Of a DNA stretch of 64,000 bases, positions 35,182-43,958 are shown piece by piece; the stretch's first letter is position 1; each line of letters begins with the position of its first letter. The position numbers were made by a program, and so were the translations under genes. Below the pieces are notes generated by a model. That model had not been told where the DNA came from. It saw only the letters and a program-made list of their open reading frames with translations, and did no database searches. The stretch is taken from NCBI GenBank assembly GCA_018267915.1, contig JAFDXN010000060.1, positions 1-64,000 on the forward strand, given 5' to 3'. This DNA comes from Bacteroidota bacterium (lineage in GTDB: Bacteria > Bacteroidota > Bacteroidia > Chitinophagales > Chitinophagaceae).

Positions 35182-35687
35182 TATAATTTAAGCTTTCCCG
35201 CCCGCGAGCGGAAACCCGCACTGGGTTCGTGTTCCATTATGTCGTAAACGGTGGCCCTCAACTCCTGTCTGATATCAGGATAAGATTTGGAGAGATTATT
35301 CAGAACGGTCATCGAAAAGACCCGCACTGCAATGGTTTCTTTGGCGTCCGCCAATAGCTCAAAGCAGCTATTCATCACAATATCATGAAGTTTTTGTGGA
35401 ATATCGATTCCTTGCAATAAGCGGATCACGTTCCGCTTTACCGCCACATGAACGCCCGGCTCGCTCATTTTGTTGACAATAGCGTCAAGGTATGGCATTA
35501 TTAGTTCAGGATGTATGTCGGCGATCTTGCTTACCATGCCGGCACTGCGCTGCACAACTCTATATTCTCCATGCAAAAACAAGTCAAGCAAAGCCTTGAA
35601 CCGGCTCTTATCACTGCCCACCCATGCTACGATCTTCAGGCTTTGCGCCTTTGAATGTTCCTGTAATATTTCGGTCTCCAGGTTCAT
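35178..35687 (-). CDS. HEAT-repeat-like protein
   Basis: The 169-residue protein is wholly alpha-helical in appearance. Repeated helix pairs such as YRVVQRSAGMVSKIADIHPELIMPYLDAIV and GVHVAVKRNVIRLLQGIDIPQKLHDIV (in parts) resemble HEAT or armadillo repeats. No signal peptide, so cytoplasmic. It probably is an adaptor that binds a protein partner; the partner is unknown. Convergent with the membrane-protein gene and divergent from tex, with about 96 nt between the starts. Confidence 0.7.
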   Translation of the reverse strand: MNLETEILQEHSKAQSLKIVAWVGSDKSRFKALLDLFLHGEYRVVQRSAGMVSKIADIHPELIMPYLDAIVNKMSEPGVHVAVKRNVIRLLQGIDIPQKLHDIVMNSCFELLADAKETIAVRVFSMTVLNNLSKSYPDIRQELRATVYDIMEHEPSAGFRSRAGKLKLY

Positions 35688-35754
35688 TTAAATACGATAC
35701 ATTTTGAAAGATAAAAAATATCACCAAATTGCGCCGAACTCGGGCGGGAGGTTT

Positions 35755-35762
35755 TACATTCG
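35755..35762 (+). promoter_or_regulatory. -7-like box TACATTCG upstream of tex
   Basis: TACATTCG (TAnnTTCG variant) is 21 nt before the ATG at 35784. A possible ATTG lies about 23 nt upstream. Confidence 0.3.
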
Positions 35763-35783
35763 CAAACTCTTTTAGAAACATAT

Positions 35784-38015
35784 ATGCAGGAATTCAGCAG
35801 GGCAGTCGCCGAAAAATTAAATCTCAGGGAAAAAGATGTAACAGCGGTACTTCAGCTGTTGGGTGAAGGTGCCACGATACCGTTCATCGCGCGTTATCGG
35901 AAAGATAAAACAGGTGCCCTGGACGAGGTGCAGGTACAGTACATACAGGACGAGGCGAAGTTTCAAAAAGAGTTTACCGAGCGCAAAGCCTTTATTGAAA
36001 AGACAATTACTGAGCAGGGCAAAATGACAGAAGCGCTGCAATCGAAGATAGATGCAGCCACTACATTAGCCGGGCTCGAGGATATTTACCTGCCTTACAA
36101 GCCTAAGCGAAAGACCAAAGCACAGACGGCACGCGAGAATGGTCTCGAACCCTTGGCATTGCTGATATTGGAACAGGGCGGTATTAATCCTGCTTCAGAA
36201 GCTGAAGCTTATGTTACCGACGTTGTAAAATCCACTGATGAGGCGCTGCAGGGAGCGCGTGACATCATCGCTGAATTAGTGAACGAAGACGCAGAATTGC
36301 GGGCTAAGATGCGCCGCCTGTTCGAAACCGCTGGCACTATGCAAAGCAAAGTGCTGGCTGATAAAGAAACTGAAGGTGTCAAATACAAAGACTATTTTGA
36401 TTTCTCCGAGCCGATCTCAAAAATACCCTCTCACAGGATTCTCGCTGTTATGCGTGGTTTTATGGAGGGTATATTGCGCATGACCATAGCACCCGTTGAG
36501 GAGGATGCCTTAGCCATTATTGAAAAGCAATTTGTTAGGGGACACAATGATGCGTCCGAACAGGTAAAGAAAGCAGTAAAAGATGCTTACCGCCGCTTGC
36601 TGCAGCCTAGCCTGGAATCAGAGTTCCGTACCTTTTTAAAAACAAAAGGGGACGAAGAAGCCATCAATGTTTTTGCCGAAAATCTACGCCAGTTGTTACT
36701 GAGCTCCCCGTTGGGCAGCAAACGGATACTGGCCATCGACCCCGGTTATCGCACAGGTTGCAAGATCGTTTGCCTGGATGAGAAGGGCGAATTAAAGAAG
36801 ACCGATCTCATATACATCCATGAGCCGGGCAGACTTATTGATGCGGAGCACAAAATTCGCAATCTTGTTAAGCAGTACAACACGGAATGCTTCGCCATTG
36901 GCGATGGCACTGCGGGCCGGGAAACGGAACAATTCATTAAGAAGCTGGACCTGAAGTTGCCGATATTCCTGGTGAATGAAGATGGTGCTTCTGTCTACTC
37001 CGCTTCTGAAACAGCTCGCGAAGAATTTCCCGACCAGGATGTAACAGTTCGTGGCGCTGTGAGTATCGGTCGTCGCCTGATGGATCCGCTGGCTGAGCTG
37101 GTTAAAATAGATCCAAAGAGTATTGGAGTGGGGCAGTACCAGCACGATGTAAACCAGATGCGCCTCAAAGAACGTCTTGACCAGACCGTGGTAAGCTGCG
37201 TGAACAATGTCGGTGTCAACCTGAATACAGCCAGCAAACACTTGTTAAGTTACGTGAGCGGCATAGGCCCTTCCATAGCTGACAACATTGTCAAATACCG
37301 CAACGAAATAGGCCGCTTCGAAAGCCGCAAACAGCTTACTAAGGTGCCGCGGCTGGGCGGTAAAGCATTTGAACAATGTGCCGGCTTCCTGCGTATAAAG
37401 GATGGTGAAGATCCTCTCGATGCAAGTGCAGTTCACCCCGAGGCCTATGCAGTTGTAAAACAAATGGCAGAAGACTTAGGTGTGGAAGTGAAAGCTTTGA
37501 TAGGCAATGAAGAGCTACTTAAAAAGATAGAGCCTAAGAAATACATCAGTGAAACAACAGGCGAGCATACCATAAAGGACATTATCAACGAGTTAAAAAA
37601 ACCGGGGCTCGATCCCCGCAGCGAAGCACAGGCATTTGAATTCGCCAACATCTACAGCATTGACGATGTGCATGTAGGTATGATCGTTCCCGGTGTCGTA
37701 ACAAATATTACCCGCTTCGGCGCCTTTGTGGACATAGGCGTGAAACAGGATGGCTTGGTGCATGTATCCGAAATATCACACACCTATATTACTGATCCCA
37801 ACGAAGCACTAAAGCTCAATCAGCATGTGACTGTCCAAGTGCTCGAGGTAGATGTCCAAAGAAAGCGTATAGCCCTATCGATCAAACAAACCCAGGAGGC
37901 GCCTGCACGGCGCGACAGGCCGCAGCATCAAAAGCGCGAGCAATCCAATAAGCCACAGGCCGAAGTGAGCATGAATGATGCATTGAGCTTGCTGAAAAAG
38001 AAATTCGGTAAATAA
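35784..38015 (+). CDS. tex: Tex family RNA-binding protein
   Basis: Tex is a conserved cytoplasmic nucleic-acid-binding protein related to Spt6, linked to transcription and RNA metabolism. The 743-residue protein has the N-terminal Tex domain (IPFIARYRKDKTGALDEVQV, about 33-52), a YqgF/RNase H-like domain (ILAIDPGYRTGCKIV, about 315), a helix-hairpin-helix region (LNTASKHLLSYVSGIGPSIADNIV, in parts) and a C-terminal S1 domain (VTNITRFGAFVDIGVKQDGLVH) around 635-700. The basic tail has RRDRPQHQKREQSNKP. Full length and normal start. It is followed by the minus-strand hemL gene. Confidence 0.94.
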   Translation: MQEFSRAVAEKLNLREKDVTAVLQLLGEGATIPFIARYRKDKTGALDEVQVQYIQDEAKFQKEFTERKAFIEKTITEQGKMTEALQSKIDAATTLAGLEDIYLPYKPKRKTKAQTARENGLEPLALLILEQGGINPASEAEAYVTDVVKSTDEALQGARDIIAELVNEDAELRAKMRRLFETAGTMQSKVLADKETEGVKYKDYFDFSEPISKIPSHRILAVMRGFMEGILRMTIAPVEEDALAIIEKQFVRGHNDASEQVKKAVKDAYRRLLQPSLESEFRTFLKTKGDEEAINVFAENLRQLLLSSPLGSKRILAIDPGYRTGCKIVCLDEKGELKKTDLIYIHEPGRLIDAEHKIRNLVKQYNTECFAIGDGTAGRETEQFIKKLDLKLPIFLVNEDGASVYSASETAREEFPDQDVTVRGAVSIGRRLMDPLAELVKIDPKSIGVGQYQHDVNQMRLKERLDQTVVSCVNNVGVNLNTASKHLLSYVSGIGPSIADNIVKYRNEIGRFESRKQLTKVPRLGGKAFEQCAGFLRIKDGEDPLDASAVHPEAYAVVKQMAEDLGVEVKALIGNEELLKKIEPKKYISETTGEHTIKDIINELKKPGLDPRSEAQAFEFANIYSIDDVHVGMIVPGVVTNITRFGAFVDIGVKQDGLVHVSEISHTYITDPNEALKLNQHVTVQVLEVDVQRKRIALSIKQTQEAPARRDRPQHQKREQSNKPQAEVSMNDALSLLKKKFGK

Positions 38016-38031
38016 TCAGACACCGCTAATC

Positions 38032-38060
38032 ATAAATAAAAAGTCCCGCTAAGGCGGGAC
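38032..38060 (-). terminator. Terminator of the hem operon
   Basis: On the minus strand GTCCCGC pairs with GCGGGAC around CTTA and is followed by TTTTTATTTAT. It ends the hemA-to-hemL transcript and could also stop tex transcription, although the plus-strand T tract is poor. Confidence 0.75.
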
Positions 38061-38082
38061 TTCCTGATTTATGTCTATTAAC

Positions 38083-39378
38083 TTACAATATCTCCTTCAA
38101 CGATTCTGCAGCCATTGTTACCGTTCTGTCGATATCTGCTTTGCTCAGGGCATTACATAAGAACCATGTTTCAAAGGCGGATGGTGCCAGGTAAATCCCC
38201 CTGTTCAGCATCGCATGGAAGAATTTATTGAACAAGGCATTATTAGCTGTACTTGCCGATGTGAAATCCGTAACCGGCTTTTCGCTAAAGTGCACACTGA
38301 TCATCGAGCCTAGCTGGTTGATGACGTAGGGCGTACCGGCAGTTCTCAGTACTTCATTCAGTCCCTTTTTCAGGTATTCGGTTTTTTCGTCCAGTTCGGT
38401 GTAGATATTCGGGTTGTCATTAAGTTCTTTCAGCATCGTGTATCCCGCTATCATCGCTATTGGGTTGCCGCTCAAAGTGCCGGCCTGGTACACGTTGCCC
38501 ACTGGTGCTATATGCTCCATGATCTCGCGCTTGCCGCCAAATGCACCCACCGGCATGCCGCCCCCTATCACCTTGCCATAAGTCACGAGGTCTGCATTGA
38601 TGCCCAGTCGCTCTTGCGCACCGCCCCTGGCAAGTCTAAAGCCCGTCATTACCTCGTCAAAAATGTACAAAATACCTTCCCTGTCACATATAGCTCTCAA
38701 TGCTTCATGGAAGCCGGGCTTGGGCAATATGCATCCCATATTTCCCGCCACAGGTTCTATAATAATCGCAGCGATCTCTCCTTTGTTTTCCTGCACCAGC
38801 TTTTCCACAGCCTCAATATCATTATAGGGAGCGGTAAGCGTATCGCCCGATACTCCCGCTGGCACACCCGGTACAGTCTGTATATTAAATGTCGCAACAC
38901 CACTTCCGGCCTTCACCAGGAAAGCATCAGCGTGCCCGTGATAGCAACCTTCAAATTTGATGAACTTGTTGCGGCCTGTATAGCCGCGTGCCAGCCTTAT
39001 CGCGCTCATGCATGCTTCAGTGCCGCTGCTCACCATGCGTACAAGGTCCACATTGGGTGCCATGCTTTTGATAAGCTCGGCCATTTCTATCTCCAGTTCG
39101 GTAGGTGCACCGAACGAGGTTGAGCCCAGCACTTTTTCCCTAATAGCATTTACCACAGACTCATAGGCATGGCCCAATATCATTGGCCCCCACGAGTTGA
39201 TGTAGTCTATATACTGCTTCCCATCCGCGTCATATAGATAAGCGCCTTTAGCTTTCTCAATAAATATCGGAGTTCCGCCCACGCCACGAAATGCCCTTAC
39301 AGGGGAGTTTACGCCACCCGGTATCGATTGTTGTGCGCGGTCAAATAATTCCTTACTTCTTGTATTTGTATCAACCAT
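38083..39378 (-). CDS. hemL: Glutamate-1-semialdehyde 2,1-aminomutase
   Basis: HemL converts glutamate 1-semialdehyde to 5-aminolevulinate, the second step of the C5 pathway. The start at ATG 39378 gives 431 residues and the family N-terminus (TRSKELFDRAQQSIPGGVNSPVRAF). The PLP lysine is Lys269 in VTYGKVIGGGMPVGAFGG. PMILGHAYESVV and IIIEPVAGNMGCI are diagnostic. The upstream ORF start at 39420 would overlap hemB and add residues outside the family pattern. It ends the minus-strand hem operon and lies 4 nt after hemB. Confidence 0.95.
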   Translation of the reverse strand: MVDTNTRSKELFDRAQQSIPGGVNSPVRAFRGVGGTPIFIEKAKGAYLYDADGKQYIDYINSWGPMILGHAYESVVNAIREKVLGSTSFGAPTELEIEMAELIKSMAPNVDLVRMVSSGTEACMSAIRLARGYTGRNKFIKFEGCYHGHADAFLVKAGSGVATFNIQTVPGVPAGVSGDTLTAPYNDIEAVEKLVQENKGEIAAIIIEPVAGNMGCILPKPGFHEALRAICDREGILYIFDEVMTGFRLARGGAQERLGINADLVTYGKVIGGGMPVGAFGGKREIMEHIAPVGNVYQAGTLSGNPIAMIAGYTMLKELNDNPNIYTELDEKTEYLKKGLNEVLRTAGTPYVINQLGSMISVHFSEKPVTDFTSASTANNALFNKFFHAMLNRGIYLAPSAFETWFLCNALSKADIDRTVTMAAESLKEIL

Positions 39379-39382
39379 AGTG

Positions 39383-40360
39383 TTATTGTCGGTTAAGCAG
39401 CTTTGCTGCATCTTTTGCAAAATAGGTTGCGATCAGGTCTGCCCCCGCCCGCTTAATGCCGGTCAGTGATTCTAGTATGGCCTTCTCTTCGTTCAGCCAA
39501 CCCATTTTGGCAGCCGCTTTTATCATGGCATATTCACCGCTCACATGATAAGCGCTCACCGGCACATCTACGGCATCCTTCACCTCGCGGATGATGTCGA
39601 GGTAAGCCATTGCCGGTTTTACCATCACGATATCAGCGCCCTCTTCCACATCCATCAGCGTTTCTTTAATAGCCTCACGACGGTTGGCATAATCCATCTG
39701 GTAGGTTTTTTTGTCGCCAAAGCCTGGGGCACTATCCAGCGCATCGCGGAAGGGCCCGTAAAAGCATGATGCGTATTTTGCACTGTAGCTCATGATGCCG
39801 GTCTTTGTGAAACCGCTCTGCTCAAGAGCTTCACGTATAGCCAGTATGCGGCCATCCATCATATCGCTCGGCGCCACGATGTCCGCACCTGCCTCCGCAT
39901 GGCTCACACTCATTTTAGCCAGTACTTCCACAGTGGCATCATTCACTATCTCTCCATTTTCCACTATCCCATCATGCCCGTACGATGAGAATGGGTCAAG
40001 TGCCACGTCCGTCATCACCAGCATTTCAGGGCAGGCATCTTTTATGGCTTTGATGCTGCGTTGCATTAGCCCACCGGGATTCAGCGCCTCAGTGCCCTTG
40101 TTGTCTTTAAGTTCGTCTTTACACTTAATAAACAGTAGCACGCTCTTGATCCCCATGTTCCACAATTCTTTCACTTCAGCTACTGTATTATCAATGCTCA
40201 TACTGTAGTAGTTGAGCATTGATGGTATTTCCTCTTTCACACCATTTCCTTCCGTTATGAAAAGTGGCGCGATAAAATCGTTTGCAGTTAAAACCGTTTC
40301 TGCCACCATAGCCCTTATAGCTGGTGACTGTCTCAGTATCCGGTTACGCCTGATCATCAT
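39383..40360 (-). CDS. hemB: Delta-aminolevulinic acid dehydratase (porphobilinogen synthase)
   Basis: HemB condenses two 5-aminolevulinates to porphobilinogen. The Schiff-base lysines are in YSAKYASCFYGPFRDA and VMVKPAMAYLDI. The catalytic-metal region reads TDVALDPFSSYGHDG, lacking the cysteine ligands of zinc enzymes (which have DVCLCEYTDHGHCG-like sequence), so it is of the magnesium/potassium type. With ATG at 40360 it has 325 residues; an ATG at 40357 is equally possible, and the longer TTG start at 40369 is unlikely. Gene order: hemF, then hemB, then hemL. Confidence 0.94.
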   Translation of the reverse strand: MMIRRNRILRQSPAIRAMVAETVLTANDFIAPLFITEGNGVKEEIPSMLNYYSMSIDNTVAEVKELWNMGIKSVLLFIKCKDELKDNKGTEALNPGGLMQRSIKAIKDACPEMLVMTDVALDPFSSYGHDGIVENGEIVNDATVEVLAKMSVSHAEAGADIVAPSDMMDGRILAIREALEQSGFTKTGIMSYSAKYASCFYGPFRDALDSAPGFGDKKTYQMDYANRREAIKETLMDVEEGADIVMVKPAMAYLDIIREVKDAVDVPVSAYHVSGEYAMIKAAAKMGWLNEEKAILESLTGIKRAGADLIATYFAKDAAKLLNRQ

Positions 40361-40388
40361 AATATGCAATTTGCAATAACAATTAATA

Positions 40389-41297
40389 TTAAACCCAATT
40401 CCTCGGTTTCAAATACTCCAGTAATTCCGCTTCCTTGCTTCCTTGCTCGGGGTGGTAGTTATATTCCCACCTCGCCCTGGGTGGCATGCTCATAAGTATG
40501 CTCTCTATTCTCCCGTTTGTCTTTAGCCCGAAAAGCGTTCCCCTGTCATGCACCAGGTTAAATTCTACGTATCTGCCTCTTCTCATTTCCTGCCAGGCTA
40601 CTTCCTTTTCCCCATAGGCAATATTCTTTCGCTGCTCAACTATCGGAAGGTAGCCCTTCAAAAAGGCATTGCCGTTCGCCTGCTGAAATTGAAAAAGCCG
40701 CTCGGCATCCTCTGCGTCTTTAGGCCGCAGGTAGTCGTAAAACACACCACCTATGCCCCTGGCTTCGTTGTTCCTGTGCTTATTAATAAAATACTCGTCG
40801 CAATGTTGCTTGTATTGCGGGTAGAGCTCAGTTCCAAATTCATCCATAGTAGTCTTCAGCGTACCATGAAAATGCCTTCCGTCCTCCTCAAAAATATAAT
40901 ACGGTGTCAGGTCGCATCCGCCGCCAAACCAGCTATCTATCTTTTTACCTTCTTTGTCATACAATTCGAAATACCGCCAGTTAGCATGCACGGTCGGTAC
41001 ATATGGATTCAAAGGATGGATCACCAGCGATAGCCCACAGGCAAAAAAATTGCTTTCGCCTACGCCAAATGCTTGTTGCATTGCGGTGGGCAATGTGCCA
41101 TGCACTGCAGAAGTATTCACGCCTCCTTTTTCAAAAACTGCCCCGTTCGATATCACTCTCGTTATACCTCCGCCACCTTCTGTACGCTCCCATCGGTCTT
41201 CTATAAACTTAGCCTTTCCATCCAACTGTTCAAGTCCGGCACAGATCTCGTTCTGTAGTTGTTGAATATACGCCGTGAACCTGTCTTTTATTTCCAT
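40389..41297 (-). CDS. hemF: Oxygen-dependent coproporphyrinogen III oxidase
   Basis: HemF converts coproporphyrinogen III to protoporphyrinogen IX using molecular oxygen. The 302-residue protein carries the family hallmarks WFGGGCDLTPYYIFEEDGRHFH (in part), RGIGGVFYDYL, GRYVEFNLVHDRGTLFGLKT and the terminal MPPRARWEYNYHPEQG. The presence of the O2-dependent form and the apparent absence of hemN in this cluster indicates aerobic heme synthesis. It begins 1 nt after the hemE stop, so the two are tightly coupled. Confidence 0.95.
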   Translation of the reverse strand: MEIKDRFTAYIQQLQNEICAGLEQLDGKAKFIEDRWERTEGGGGITRVISNGAVFEKGGVNTSAVHGTLPTAMQQAFGVGESNFFACGLSLVIHPLNPYVPTVHANWRYFELYDKEGKKIDSWFGGGCDLTPYYIFEEDGRHFHGTLKTTMDEFGTELYPQYKQHCDEYFINKHRNNEARGIGGVFYDYLRPKDAEDAERLFQFQQANGNAFLKGYLPIVEQRKNIAYGEKEVAWQEMRRGRYVEFNLVHDRGTLFGLKTNGRIESILMSMPPRARWEYNYHPEQGSKEAELLEYLKPRNWV

Positions 41298-41298
41298 A

Positions 41299-42342
41299 CT
41301 ATACTATCGTATTGGCGGTACTGTACTCTTTAACGCTTTCTACAAAAGCCTTGGCATGGTCTACCGGCACGTTGGGTAATATGCCATGTCCCAGGTTAGC
41401 TATATAACGTTGTGTCCCGAAGCCGTCTATCATCTTCCGCACTTCTTTCTTTATTTCCGGTATTGGCGCCAGCAGTTTCGACGGGTCGAAGTTGCCCTGC
41501 AGCGTAATGCTATTGTCAGTCATTTTCCGGGCCATCTCCGGTGTCAGCGACCAGTCTATGCCTAAACCCGAAGCGCTGCTCTTGCTCAGTTCAGGCAGGG
41601 CATACCAGCTACCTTTAGGGAACAGTATCACAGGGGCATCTTCGCTTACGGCTTCGGCAATTTGTTCAAGGTAAGGTTGCGCAAAGGTCTTAAAATCTGC
41701 CGGGCTCAGCATACCGCTCCAACTGTCAAATACCTGCACTGTATCCGCACCGGCTTTTACCTGTGCTTTCAGGTATTGAATGCTCACGTCCGTTATTTTT
41801 TGAAGCAGTGTATGCGCCAGCTCAGGCTGAGTGAAGCAAAACTGCTTTGCTTTATCGAACGATTTGCTTCCCTTACCCTCTACCATATAACACAGCAGCG
41901 TCCACGGCGCACCTGCAAAGCCGATCAGCGGCACTCTTCCGTTCAGCTCTTTTTTGGTCAGGGCCAGCGCCTTCATCACATAGTCCAGCCTGTTCTCCAC
42001 GTCATCAGTTAACAGCTCGTCGATATCATTCGTCGACTGTATTGTTTTTGGCAACAGCGGCCCTTTGCCCTCTTCCATCAGCACTTTCATACCCATTGCC
42101 TGCGGTATCACCAATATGTCCGAGAAGATAATGGCAGCATCTACGCCCACCTGGTCCACAGGTTGCAATGTTATCTCGCAAGCCAGTTCGGGCGTTTCCA
42201 CTCTTGTAAAGAAGTCATACTTTTCCCGTAGCTTAATGTAGTCGGGCAGGTAACGTCCTGCCTGGCGCATCATCCACACTGGGGGGCGTTCTACTTCTTC
42301 TCCGCGTAATGCTTTTAATAAAAGGTCGTTTTTGAGGCTCAT
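41299..42342 (-). CDS. hemE: Uroporphyrinogen decarboxylase
   Basis: HemE removes four acetate carboxyls of uroporphyrinogen III to give coproporphyrinogen III. The 347-residue TIM-barrel enzyme has the N-terminal signature PPVWMMRQAGRYLPDYIKLR (arginines that bind substrate) and GFAGAPWTLLCYMVEGKGS. The aspartate of the active site lies in AAIIFSDILVIPQAMGM. The C-terminal NLGHGILPNVPVDHAKAFVE is also typical. The start overlaps the stop of hemD by 4 nt (ATGA). Confidence 0.96.
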   Translation of the reverse strand: MSLKNDLLLKALRGEEVERPPVWMMRQAGRYLPDYIKLREKYDFFTRVETPELACEITLQPVDQVGVDAAIIFSDILVIPQAMGMKVLMEEGKGPLLPKTIQSTNDIDELLTDDVENRLDYVMKALALTKKELNGRVPLIGFAGAPWTLLCYMVEGKGSKSFDKAKQFCFTQPELAHTLLQKITDVSIQYLKAQVKAGADTVQVFDSWSGMLSPADFKTFAQPYLEQIAEAVSEDAPVILFPKGSWYALPELSKSSASGLGIDWSLTPEMARKMTDNSITLQGNFDPSKLLAPIPEIKKEVRKMIDGFGTQRYIANLGHGILPNVPVDHAKAFVESVKEYSTANTIV

Positions 42343-43043
42343 GCTAGTTCTTGTTTCGTTTTTGTATAATACGCTATCGCTTGGTCGATGAGTAATTTCT
42401 TTCCGGGCCGCTCACAGGCTATTATTGTGTTTGTCGTTTTCTCTGATAATGCTGCGCTCGTAGTATCTCCTATCGCGAAGAGCACAGTAGCTGCACTTAC
42501 AGTATTCAATGAAAAAAAGCTCTCCACTGCGCTCGGGCTGAAAAATAATACCGCATCATATTCTTTCTCCACTTTCACCGGCGATAGGATAGTATTATAC
42601 ACTACCACTTCCTTTACGGCTACTCCGTTTTGCTTTAGCAATCCAGGCAATTCATCCCGCCTCATGTCGCCGCAAAAAAATGTTACTTCTTTTATCTCCT
42701 TGTCCTCAAGCATCAGTTTCGCCAATTCCCTTGCATTGTTCGTAATGCCTGCTACCTTGTCGCCAAAATGCTTCTTTATCAGCTCCGCCGTACTGATGCC
42801 TACACAATATATCTTCAGGTCTTCAGCGCCTTCTATCTGCCGCGCAACCGCCTCCACCGCATTGCTGCTGGTGAATACGGCGGTCATTTTCTTCCGGGCG
42901 CATTCCTTTATCTCCGGTACGTCACTAAGGTATTCTACCTTGATGAACGGCATCGACTCTATTTCAATACCGGCATCAGTCACTTTCTTGATAAGTGGTT
43001 CAGCAAGTGCAGCCGTGCTCAATATGGATATCTTATTGTCCAC
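42339..43043 (-). CDS. hemD: Uroporphyrinogen-III synthase
   Basis: HemD cyclises hydroxymethylbilane to uroporphyrinogen III with inversion of ring D. HemD is poorly conserved, but the 234-residue protein has the two-domain pattern, an early PFIKVEYL stretch, a conserved TAVFTSSNAVEAVARQI segment and a later YDAVLFFSPSAVESFF segment. The position between hemC and hemE strongly supports the assignment. It overlaps hemC by 11 nt and hemE by 4 nt, which suggests translational coupling. Confidence 0.9.
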   Translation of the reverse strand: MDNKISILSTAALAEPLIKKVTDAGIEIESMPFIKVEYLSDVPEIKECARKKMTAVFTSSNAVEAVARQIEGAEDLKIYCVGISTAELIKKHFGDKVAGITNNARELAKLMLEDKEIKEVTFFCGDMRRDELPGLLKQNGVAVKEVVVYNTILSPVKVEKEYDAVLFFSPSAVESFFSLNTVSAATVLFAIGDTTSAALSEKTTNTIIACERPGKKLLIDQAIAYYTKTKQELA

Positions 43044-43953
43044 CTCGTATCTCGTCCAGTATTTGCTGGCCTCCGTCTTTCAATAATTCAGCACCGGCTT
43101 CCGTGCCCAGGTTATCCGCATCAGGCACAGGTGCATACATCCGCACCTCCTTTTTTTGCTTTCCGTCCAGGCTCAGTATGTTGCCATGAAACTGCACCAT
43201 TCCGTCCTGCACTTCTGCCAGCGCACTTATCGGTGTCGAGCAGCCGCCCATCAGTGCCCTCAAAAAGTCCCTTTCTATTTTCGTACACAGCGCAGTGTTA
43301 GCATCGTTCAGTTTAGCACAGGCTTCCATGCAGTATTCGTCACCTTCTTTGCACACCACCATGATCGCGCCTTGTGCAGGTGCAGGCAGCATCCATTCCA
43401 GGTCCACTGCCATTGCCGGTCGCAGGTCTATGCGCTCCAATCCTGCAGCGGCAAATATGGCGCCATACCAATCATTGTCCTTCACCTTCTGCAGGCGTGT
43501 ATTCACATTGCCACGCAGGTTTTCTATCGTGTGCAGGGGATACCTGTTTAGCCATTGCGCCCTCCGTCTTGTACTGCTTGTAGCCACCACCGCTACCGAC
43601 AACTGATCATCCAGCAATTCCGTCCCCACTTTCGGTACAAAAATATCCTTGTAAGACGCGCGCTTCAATACCGCAGCCTGCACAATACCCTTCGCTGGTA
43701 TCGTAGGCACGTCCTTCATCGAGTGCACTGCAATATCTATTCTATCACTTAGTAGCGCCGCATCCAGTGTCCTCGTAAAAATGCCCTGCACGCCTATCTC
43801 GTATAGCGGCGTCACCAGGTCGGTGTCGCCTTCGCTTTTTATATACACCAGTTCGGTATCACAGCCGTTGGCGCGCAGTTGATCTTGCACCAGCGTAGCC
43901 TGCCATACAGCCAGTTGGCTGTCGCGTGTACCTATTCTTATCTTCTTTTCCAT
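43033..43953 (-). CDS. hemC: Porphobilinogen deaminase (hydroxymethylbilane synthase)
   Basis: HemC polymerises four porphobilinogens into hydroxymethylbilane. The dipyrromethane cofactor cysteine is Cys238 in LMGGCSTPISALAE. The N-terminus IRIGTRDSQLAVWQATLV and the core segment DIAVHSMKDVPT are diagnostic, with arginine-rich TSSTRRRAQW binding substrate. The 306-residue length is typical. The start is 5 nt after the stop of hemA. Confidence 0.97.
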   Translation of the reverse strand: MEKKIRIGTRDSQLAVWQATLVQDQLRANGCDTELVYIKSEGDTDLVTPLYEIGVQGIFTRTLDAALLSDRIDIAVHSMKDVPTIPAKGIVQAAVLKRASYKDIFVPKVGTELLDDQLSVAVVATSSTRRRAQWLNRYPLHTIENLRGNVNTRLQKVKDNDWYGAIFAAAGLERIDLRPAMAVDLEWMLPAPAQGAIMVVCKEGDEYCMEACAKLNDANTALCTKIERDFLRALMGGCSTPISALAEVQDGMVQFHGNILSLDGKQKKEVRMYAPVPDADNLGTEAGAELLKDGGQQILDEIRGGQ

Positions 43954-43958
43954 TGTTT

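Noticed and set aside
38512..39123. 203-codon plus-strand ORF within hemL
   Set aside because: It is fully antisense to hemL, without start context or motif.
42388..43301. Plus-strand ORFs opposite hemC and hemD
   Set aside because: The minus-strand genes are well supported by motifs and operon order; the opposite frames lack both.
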